Shown: piece by piece, positions 35,796 to 41,011 of the stretch
Layout: the number at the start of each line of letters is the position of its first letter
Position numbering within the stretch: the first letter of the stretch is position 1
NCBI GenBank assembly: GCA_038253135.1
Contig: JBBSHJ010000020.1
Span: 1-41,011, forward strand
DNA from: JBBSHJ01 sp038253135
GTDB lineage: Bacteria > Actinomycetota > Actinomycetes > Mycobacteriales > QHCD01
Length of the DNA: 41,011 nucleotides
Direction of reading: 5' to 3'
The notes under the pieces: model-generated
Database searches by the model: none
What the model saw: only the letters and a program-made list of their open reading frames with translations
What the model was told of the DNA's origin: nothing
Translations under genes and position numbers: made by a program

Positions 35796-36695
35796 GTGCG
35801 CCCATACCGAGTCGTCCTCCGGATGTGTCCAACGTTCGGCCGGCCGGCGGCCGGGCGCCTGCTCACGGCCCTGAGTGCCGCCGTCGTTGCCGTCGCCTTC
35901 CTGATGGCCGGACCTGGCGGTGCGGGGGCGGCCGACCGGGCCGCCACGGCGCAGCCGATCCGTCAGCTCACGGTTGCGACGTACAACGTGCATCACTGCC
36001 AGGGCACCGACGGCGTCCTGGACATCGACCGGGTCGCCCGCAACATCGCCGCCTCGCACGCCGACATCGTCGGCGTCGAGGAGCTGGACAACCACTACAG
36101 CGCCCGGAGCAACTTCGCCGACGAGCCGGCGCGGATCGCCGCCGATCTCGGGTATCACTACGTGTTCGCGGCCAACCTCGACACGCCGTCCAGCACTCCC
36201 GGCCAGCCAAACAGCCAGTACGGCACCGCGATCTTCTCCCGCTACCCCATCGTCGAGACCACGCACGTGCTGCTGCCCAAGAGCCCCGACCAGGAGCAGC
36301 GTGGCCTCGTCGGCGCCGAGATCGACGTCAACGGCCGGCAGATCTGGTTCTACAACACCCATCTCGCCGCGTCGTCCCAGGTCGATCGGCAGGCCCAGGC
36401 CGACACGCTCAAACAGCTCATCGACCCGACCGTCGCGCCGACCTTCCTCACCGGCGACCTCAACGCCTACGAGGACGATCCCGAGATCAATACGATCGAC
36501 TCCTTCCTGAGCGACCTGTGGCCGATCGCCGGCCACGGGACCGGCTACACCTTCGACAGCGATGATCCCAAGGGCCGGATCGACTACATCTATGCGTCCC
36601 CCGGCGCCGTCACGCCGCGGCTCGTCCGGGTCAGCCCGATCGTGCCCGAGGCCTCCGATCACCTGCTGGTTGCGGCCATCGTCGCGGTGCCCTGA
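35796..36695 (+). CDS. Secreted endonuclease/exonuclease/phosphatase (EEP) family protein
   Basis: The protein has 299 residues. A signal peptide (LLTALSAAVVAVAFLMAGPG, then GAGAADRA) precedes a complete EEP domain: VATYNVHHCQG, DIVGVEELDN (metal Glu), YGTAIFSRYPI, FYNTHLAA (catalytic His), LTGDLNAYEDD, RIDYIYAS and the C-terminal SDHLLVAA with the catalytic DH. All key residues are present. It probably acts outside the cell as a phosphodiesterase or nuclease, for example in nutrient scavenging; the exact substrate is unknown. GTG at 35796 follows AGAGGAG by 5 bases. It is divergent from the sulfatase operon and converges with the AraC gene after only 30 bases. Confidence 0.9.
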   Translation: MRPYRVVLRMCPTFGRPAAGRLLTALSAAVVAVAFLMAGPGGAGAADRAATAQPIRQLTVATYNVHHCQGTDGVLDIDRVARNIAASHADIVGVEELDNHYSARSNFADEPARIAADLGYHYVFAANLDTPSSTPGQPNSQYGTAIFSRYPIVETTHVLLPKSPDQEQRGLVGAEIDVNGRQIWFYNTHLAASSQVDRQAQADTLKQLIDPTVAPTFLTGDLNAYEDDPEINTIDSFLSDLWPIAGHGTGYTFDSDDPKGRIDYIYASPGAVTPRLVRVSPIVPEASDHLLVAAIVAVP

Positions 36696-36725
36696 TCGGG
36701 TCGTCCGCGCCATCTGCGGGCCGGT

Positions 36726-37643
36726 TCAGTGCGCGGACGTGCCTGGGCCCGTCGCGGCGCGCAGGCGGTACGCCGTCGGGCTCACGCCGACGAGGGACTT
36801 GAACCGGCGGGCGAAATGGTTCGGCTCCGGCCAGCCCACCGCCGCGCCGACCCGGGCGACCGGAAGCCCGGTCCGGGCGAGCAGGACGGCCGCGCGTTCG
36901 GCCCGCAAGCGGGCGACGTACCGCATCGGCGCGATCCCCAGATGCTGGCGGCACAGCCGGGAGAGGTACGCCGGGTCCAGGCGTGCGACGGCGGCGAGGT
37001 CGGCCAGCGCCCAGTTGCGGGTCAGGTCGTCCTGCACCGCGCGTGCGACGGCCTCCACCGCCGCCGGCGGGCCGGCCGACGGCCGGCCCGGCTCCAGCGC
37101 ACCGTGCCGGGTTCCCGGGTCACCGACCAGGTGGGCGAGGGCGGACACCAGCGCACCGCTTATCGCGATCGGGTTACGGCGCGGGGCCGCGAGAGTCGCC
37201 GCCAGCTGCCGCACCCCCGCCACGAAGCGGCCCGCGGCGGCCGCGTCCACCTGCCCGGAGTGGACGCCGTACCGCCCGCGCGCGACCGGGGCGATCCACA
37301 GCAGGTCGGCGATCGCCGGGAGCGACTGCAGGAAGGCCAGATCCGTGCGCAGCGCCGGCAGGGCGAGGCAGCAGTTGGCGACGACCAGCTCGCGGCAGGA
37401 CTCATAGCCGTGCCACGCGCCCGGCCGGAGTACGAAGAAATCGCCGGCCGCCACGGCGTGCGCCCCACCGGCGGTGCGGTGCACGCCGTGGCCGCCGGCG
37501 ATCACGGCGATCTCCGCGAAGTCATGGGCGTGCGCGCCGTCGTCGCCGCGCAGGCGGTAGATGCCGCACAGCACGGGGGCTGCGCTGTCGGAGAATTCCT
37601 CGGACTGGCGCAGCATCCGGCGGGCCCCCGCCGGTGCACTCAT
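36726..37643 (-). CDS. AraC-family transcriptional regulator with N-terminal cupin domain
   Basis: The protein has 305 residues. The N-terminal effector domain is cupin-like: AHAHDFAEIAVIAGGHGVH and VAAGDFFVLRPGAWHGY. The C-terminal double helix-turn-helix is typical: WALADLAAVARLDPAYLSRL, then GLPVARVGAAVGWPEPNHFA and RRFKSLVGVSPTAYRLR. It is divergent from a PhyH-type dioxygenase across 86 bases, so that gene is the likely target; AraC/PhyH pairs are common. No RBS precedes the ATG at 37643, but a TANNNT hexamer lies 6 bases upstream, which suggests a leaderless mRNA. The inducer is unknown, presumably a sugar or the dioxygenase substrate. Confidence 0.92.
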   Translation of the reverse strand: MSAPAGARRMLRQSEEFSDSAAPVLCGIYRLRGDDGAHAHDFAEIAVIAGGHGVHRTAGGAHAVAAGDFFVLRPGAWHGYESCRELVVANCCLALPALRTDLAFLQSLPAIADLLWIAPVARGRYGVHSGQVDAAAAGRFVAGVRQLAATLAAPRRNPIAISGALVSALAHLVGDPGTRHGALEPGRPSAGPPAAVEAVARAVQDDLTRNWALADLAAVARLDPAYLSRLCRQHLGIAPMRYVARLRAERAAVLLARTGLPVARVGAAVGWPEPNHFARRFKSLVGVSPTAYRLRAATGPGTSAH

Positions 37644-37711
37644 GTCAAGAACGTACTAGTGCTCACCGCGATCCGCCTAGCGTCGCGACGGCGTACCGGC
37701 CCACTCTTGAC
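37644..37711. promoter_or_regulatory. Inverted repeat flanking the araC-type/phyH divergent region
   Basis: GTCAAGA (37644-37650) is repeated inverted as TCTTGAC (37705-37711), 54 bases apart, one arm next to each start codon. It could be a pair of half-sites for the AraC protein. The arms are short, so chance is possible. Confidence 0.3.
37650..37655 (-). promoter_or_regulatory. Candidate -10 element of the AraC gene (leaderless start)
   Basis: TACGTT on the minus strand fits TANNNT and ends 6 bases before the ATG at 37643. No Shine-Dalgarno sequence is present. Confidence 0.4.
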
Positions 37712-37729
37712 CCGACCGAGGGAGGTCAC

Positions 37730-38542
37730 ATGAGCACAGCAACGGCAGAGACGACCTGGCGGGCCGACGTCGATGCGGACGGGCGCATCGACGCCGCCGT
37801 GGTGCAGAGCTACCGCGACGACGGTTTCGTGCGGATCCGGGGAGTCTTCGACCCCGACGAGATCGCCCACTTCCGGACCGCAGCGCAGAGCTATCTCGAC
37901 GCGAACCGCTCGGAGAGCCTCGGCGCCGGGATGCCCGCACGCGCCGCCATCTTCACCCAGCTGGTCAACGTCTGGCGCAACGATCCGGCAATGGCCGAGC
38001 TCACGCTGCACCCGCGGGTAGCCGGAATCGCCGAGCAGCTCACCGACCGGCCGATGCGCATCTGGCACGACCACATGCTGGTCAAGGAACCGCGCAGCAA
38101 CCGGGCCACCCAGTTCCACCAGGACCGGCCGTACTGGCCGCACGATCCGGCCAGCGGACCGTCCCTCTCGGCGTGGATCGCGCTGGTCGATGTGCCGGCC
38201 GAGCGCGGCTGCATGTCGTTCCTGCCCGGCACGCAGCAGCTCACCGGATTCCGCCCGCAGAACCTCGACGACGAGGAGGATCTCTTCCGTGTCGACCCGG
38301 AGCTGCGCTGGTCGCGCCGAATCACGCTGCCGCTGAAGGCCGGCGATTTGACCTTCCACTCCAGCTACACCGGGCACATGGCGATGCCGAATACGACCGA
38401 CGAGGCGCGAATCGCGCACGTGAACATCTACATGGACGCCGACACGGCGTACGTCGAGCAGCCACATGTCGTCACCGACCCGCTCGGCCTGCCGGGCGGA
38501 GCCCGGCTCGACGGCGAGCTCTTCCCGCGCCCGCTCGGCTGA
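37730..38542 (+). CDS. Phytanoyl-CoA dioxygenase (PhyH) family protein
   Basis: The protein has 270 residues. FHQDRPYW (H130, D132) and a distal TFHSSYTGHMAMPN (H216 or H210) form the expected iron-binding facial triad; CMSFLPGTQQ matches the family's conserved strand. It differs clearly from the dioxygenase at 4450-5226, so the two are not recent duplicates. ATG at 37730 follows GAGGGAGGT. The gene is alone on the plus strand, divergent from its probable AraC regulator and convergent with kbl. Fe(II)/2-oxoglutarate hydroxylation of a small metabolite is predicted; the substrate is unknown. Confidence 0.9.
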   Translation: MSTATAETTWRADVDADGRIDAAVVQSYRDDGFVRIRGVFDPDEIAHFRTAAQSYLDANRSESLGAGMPARAAIFTQLVNVWRNDPAMAELTLHPRVAGIAEQLTDRPMRIWHDHMLVKEPRSNRATQFHQDRPYWPHDPASGPSLSAWIALVDVPAERGCMSFLPGTQQLTGFRPQNLDDEEDLFRVDPELRWSRRITLPLKAGDLTFHSSYTGHMAMPNTTDEARIAHVNIYMDADTAYVEQPHVVTDPLGLPGGARLDGELFPRPLG

Positions 38543-38605
38543 GCGCCGGACGAGCAGCGGATCGCGATGCTGACGCGCCTGCCTTCCTCATGCCGCGACG
38601 GCGGG

Positions 38606-39787
38606 TCACTCCAGCTCCTCGCGGGCCGCGACGAAGGCCGCGACCGCGCGCTGGACCTCCTGCGTCGAGTGCGCCGCGGAGAGCTGCACCCTGATCCGCG
38701 CCTTGCCCTTGGGCACCACCGGGTAAGAGAAACCGATGACGTAGATCCCCTTGCGCAGCAGCCGGTCGGCCATCGCGGAGGCCTTCGCCGCATCACCGAT
38801 CATGACCGGCGCGATCGGGTGCTCACCCTCGAGCACATCGAATCCCGCGTCGGTCATCGATTGCCGGAACAGCGCGGTGTTGGCCCGCAGCCGGTCTCGC
38901 AGCTCACCCGAGGACGCGACCAGCTCGATCGCCGTCAGGGCCGCGGCGACCACAGGCGGGGGAACCGAATTGGAGAACAGGTAGGGACGGGCCCGCTGCC
39001 GGCACAGCTCGACGATCTCGGCGCGGCCGCTCACAAATCCCCCGCTGGCGCCGCCGAGCGCCTTGCCGAGAGTGCCGGTCACGACGTCGACCTTGTCGAT
39101 GACGCCGAAGAGCTCCGGCGTACCACGCCCACCCGGGCCAACGAATCCGCTCGCGTGCGAGTCGTCGACCATCACGAGGGCGTCGTACTTCCCGGCGAGC
39201 GCGCAGATCTGGTCCAGCGGCGCGAAATAGCCGTCCATGGAAAAGACGCCGTCGGTAGCGATCATGCGATATCGCGCGTCCGCCGCTGTCTGCAGCTGAG
39301 CCTCGAGATCGGCCATGTCGCGGTTGCGATAGCGCAGCCGGCGAGCTTTGCACAGGCGTACGCCGTCGATGATGCTGGCGTGGTTGAGCTCGTCGGAGAT
39401 GACGGCGTCCTGATCGGTCAAGAGGGTCTCGAAGATGCCGCCGTTGGCGTCGAAACACGATCCGAAGAGGATGGTGTCCTCGGTGCCGAGGAATTCGGCG
39501 ATCACCCGCTCGAGCTGCTTGTGGATCGACTGGGTGCCGCAGATGAACCGCACCGATGCGAGCCCGAAACCCCAGTCCTGCAAGCCCTTCTGTGCCGCCG
39601 CGACAACGTCGGGGTGATCGGCGAGGCCGAGGTAATTGTTCGCGCAGAAATTCAGCACCTCGGCGCCGTCACCGACGCGGATCAATGCGCCCTGCGGCCC
39701 CGCGATCACGCGCTCGTCCTTGTAGAGGCCGTCCGCCCGGATGCCGTCGAGCGTCGCGCGAATGTCCTCGCGCATGGTGGTGAACAT
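38606..39787 (-). CDS. kbl: Glycine C-acetyltransferase (2-amino-3-ketobutyrate CoA ligase)
   Basis: The protein has 393 residues, standard for Kbl. It is a PLP-dependent alpha-oxoamine synthase: CANNYLGLADHP, SVRFICGTQSIHKQLE (typical of Kbl), FGSCFDANGGIFE, MVDDSHASGFVG and GTLGKALGGASGG with the PLP Lys near residue 240. It cleaves 2-amino-3-ketobutyrate with CoA to glycine and acetyl-CoA, the second step of threonine degradation. It lies directly downstream of tdh, separated by 42 bases of a 14-base tandem repeat. ATG at 39787 has GGGGAGAG upstream. The assignment is firm from motifs plus the tdh partner. Confidence 0.95.
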   Translation of the reverse strand: MFTTMREDIRATLDGIRADGLYKDERVIAGPQGALIRVGDGAEVLNFCANNYLGLADHPDVVAAAQKGLQDWGFGLASVRFICGTQSIHKQLERVIAEFLGTEDTILFGSCFDANGGIFETLLTDQDAVISDELNHASIIDGVRLCKARRLRYRNRDMADLEAQLQTAADARYRMIATDGVFSMDGYFAPLDQICALAGKYDALVMVDDSHASGFVGPGGRGTPELFGVIDKVDVVTGTLGKALGGASGGFVSGRAEIVELCRQRARPYLFSNSVPPPVVAAALTAIELVASSGELRDRLRANTALFRQSMTDAGFDVLEGEHPIAPVMIGDAAKASAMADRLLRKGIYVIGFSYPVVPKGKARIRVQLSAAHSTQEVQRAVAAFVAAREELE

Positions 39788-39797
39788 CGAACGCTCT

Positions 39798-39839
39798 CCC
39801 CTTATCGCGGGCCCCTTATCGCGGGCCCCTTATCGCAGG
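39798..39839. repeat. Triple 14-base tandem repeat in the tdh-kbl junction
   Basis: CCCCTTATCGCGGG occurs twice, followed by CCCCTTATCGCAGG, head to tail (39798-39811, 39812-39825, 39826-39839). On the coding (minus) strand each unit carries GATAAGGGG, that is, a TAA followed by a purine-rich RBS-like stretch. The tdh stop codon is the TAA of the first unit and the kbl RBS begins in the last. Confidence 0.9.
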
Positions 39840-40876
39840 TGCGGCCGGGTCCAGTCGAGGACGATCTTGCCGCAATGTCCGCCGCGGGCCGCAGCGAACG
39901 CCTCCACGTGGTCGGCGTACCCGAACCGCCCGGTGATGATCGGCGAGATGTCCAGTCCGGCCTGCAGCAGGACGGACATGGCATACCAGGTCTCGAAGAT
40001 CTCGCGACCATAGATTCCCTTGATGGTCAGCATATGCGTGACCACCTTGCCCCAATCCAGGGTGATCTCCTCGGACGGCAGTCCCAGCATCGCGATCCGG
40101 CCACCATGGGTGAGGTTGGCGACCATCTGCTGCAATGCGGCTGGCTGCCCGGACATCTCCAGGCCGACGTCGAACCCCTCGCGCATGTCCAGCTCGGCCT
40201 GCGCCGACTCGAGCGCGGTCGACGACACGTCCACGGCCAGCGAGACGCCCATGCGGCGGGCGAGGTCGAGGCGAAAGCCGCTGATGTCGGTGATCACGAC
40301 GTGCCGGGCACCCGCATGCCGGACGACGGCGGCCGCCATGATCCCGATGGGCCCGGCGCCCGTCACCAGGACGTCCTCGCCGACGACCGGCCACTGCAAC
40401 GCCGTGTGCACCGCGTTGCCGAAGGGGTCGAAGATGGCCGCCACGTCCAGCGGGACCTCGTGCCGGTGCACCCACACGTTCGTGGCCGGCACGGCGACGT
40501 ACTCGCTGAAGGCGCCGTCGCGCTGCACGCCGATGCCGACCGTCCGGATGCACAGGTGCCGCCGGCCGGCGAGGCAGTTGCGGCAGCGCCCGCACACGAT
40601 GTGCCCCTCCACGCTGACCAGATCGCCGAGCACGACATCGGTCACTCCCGAGCCGGTCTCCACGACCCGCCCGACCATCTCGTGGCCGACGATGAGCGGC
40701 GCGGCGACCGCATCCTGCGCCCACCGGTCCCAGTCCGCGATGTGCAGGTCGGTGCCACAGATTCCGGTGCGCAGCACCTGCACGAGTACGTCGGCGGGCC
40801 CGGGCTGCGGGATGGGTACGTCGGTGAGCACGAGACCCGAAGTGCCCGGCTTCTTCATGAGTGCCTTCATCGCCAT
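39830..40876 (-). CDS. tdh: L-threonine 3-dehydrogenase
   Basis: The protein has 348 residues. It is a zinc-dependent medium-chain dehydrogenase: GICGTDLHIADWDRW holds the catalytic zinc Cys (C40), VGHEMVGRVVETG the His-Glu pair, and CGRCRNC with a further Cys the structural zinc. FDPFGNAVHTAL and GIYGREIFETWYAM are characteristic of threonine dehydrogenase. It oxidises threonine to 2-amino-3-ketobutyrate with NAD+, which kbl then cleaves. ATG at 40876 or 40870 could both start it; neither has a clear RBS. The region directly upstream looks like the 3' end of a group II intron, which may explain the unusual leader. Confidence 0.95.
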   Translation of the reverse strand: MAMKALMKKPGTSGLVLTDVPIPQPGPADVLVQVLRTGICGTDLHIADWDRWAQDAVAAPLIVGHEMVGRVVETGSGVTDVVLGDLVSVEGHIVCGRCRNCLAGRRHLCIRTVGIGVQRDGAFSEYVAVPATNVWVHRHEVPLDVAAIFDPFGNAVHTALQWPVVGEDVLVTGAGPIGIMAAAVVRHAGARHVVITDISGFRLDLARRMGVSLAVDVSSTALESAQAELDMREGFDVGLEMSGQPAALQQMVANLTHGGRIAMLGLPSEEITLDWGKVVTHMLTIKGIYGREIFETWYAMSVLLQAGLDISPIITGRFGYADHVEAFAAARGGHCGKIVLDWTRPHLR

Positions 40877-40877
40877 T

Positions 40878-41011
40878 GGTAGTCAGGGGCGCAGCGACCG
40901 CGTGGCGGTGCTGTTTCCCCATCCCCCTTTCAATCCGTACGTGCGGTTCTCCCGCATACGGCTTACCGATGATCTTCTTGACATGGTTACGCTGCCTTCG
41001 GATAGCGGATG
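40878..41011 (-). mobile_element. Group II intron 3' end (domains V-VI), remainder outside the window
   Basis: Read on the minus strand, a domain V-like hairpin (40932-40964) is followed by GAAAGGGGGATGGGG and a second stem-loop candidate (GGGG/CCCC and CAGC/GCTG arms, about 40884-40920), in the order and spacing of domains V and VI. The 3' boundary would fall within a few bases of the tdh start codon. The intron body and any reverse transcriptase would lie to the right, beyond the window. It may be a full element or a truncated relic. Confidence 0.6.
40932..40964 (-). ncRNA. Group II intron domain V-like hairpin
   Basis: The 33-nt element begins AAGCCGTATGCGG, has a GAGAA loop and returns with CCGCACGTACGGATT. 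The AGC catalytic triad and the CACGTACGG arm with its bulge match bacterial domain V. It differs from the usual 34-nt form by a five-base loop and by a G-A mismatch where the triad G normally pairs with U, so activity is uncertain. Confidence 0.6.

Noticed and set aside
36983..37729. Long upstream extension of the second dioxygenase
   Set aside because: Arg/Pro-rich shadow of the AraC gene; a strong RBS sits just before the ATG at 37730.
39816..40922. A 368-residue minus-strand open frame overlapping tdh
   Set aside because: Low-complexity Arg/Gly shadow; tdh in the other frame has every family motif. Its start lies in the intron-like RNA structure.

Overview
This is a high-GC window with dense genes on both strands, many GTG/TTG starts and frequent stop/start overlaps. 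The families point to an Actinomycetota chromosome: a DUF222/HNH endonuclease, DUF2630, a DUF3516-type DExH helicase, a long HrpA, a RecQ with a phosphoribosyltransferase-like tail, and Tat-exported proteins. I cannot name the genus from sequence alone. No rRNA, tRNA, CRISPR array or complete insertion sequence is visible.

Layout, left to right. Bases 1-695 hold the start of a cytosolic EEP-fold phosphodiesterase that runs off the left edge. Bases 906-5226 are a plus-strand operon of three different Gfo/Idh/MocA oxidoreductases followed by a phytanoyl-CoA-type dioxygenase. Bases 5.2-10.5 kb are a decaying stretch: a MocR/PdxR-like regulator broken by two frame changes, its intact divergent EamA partner, a MerR remnant, a small DUF2630 gene, an HNH endonuclease, and a relic ORF with in-frame stops. 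Bases 10.5-15.5 kb (minus) carry a DUF3516 helicase, a GH4 glycosidase and a LysR regulator. The LysR gene is divergent from an MFS exporter, and a perfect short inverted repeat lies between them. HrpA (17.2-21.1 kb) follows.

Bases 21.2-24.4 kb hold a beta-phosphoglucomutase/GH65 phosphorylase pair that turns an alpha-glucoside disaccharide into glucose plus glucose 6-phosphate. It abuts stop-to-stop with a convergent secreted GHL10-type protein, which has a secreted matrixin-like protease upstream, then RecQ. Bases 29.6-31.8 kb encode an orphan Tat/lipoprotein solute-binding protein (family 5). It converges on a minus-strand operon of sulfatase, Gfo/Idh and Gfo/Idh (31.8-35.6 kb), whose first two genes overlap by 4 bases. 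A secreted EEP-fold nuclease or phosphodiesterase, a divergent AraC/dioxygenase pair, and the threonine-degradation operon tdh-kbl complete the window. The right edge shows what looks like the 3' end (domain V hairpin) of a group II intron directly upstream of tdh.

Together the region looks like carbohydrate-scavenging accessory chromosome: five Gfo/Idh enzymes with differing active-site residues, two Fe(II)/2-oxoglutarate-type dioxygenases, a sulfatase, GH4, GH65/PGM and GHL10 enzymes, and a binding protein without its permease. The two Gfo/Idh operons are the best candidates for an undescribed catabolic route; their substrates cannot be read from sequence.
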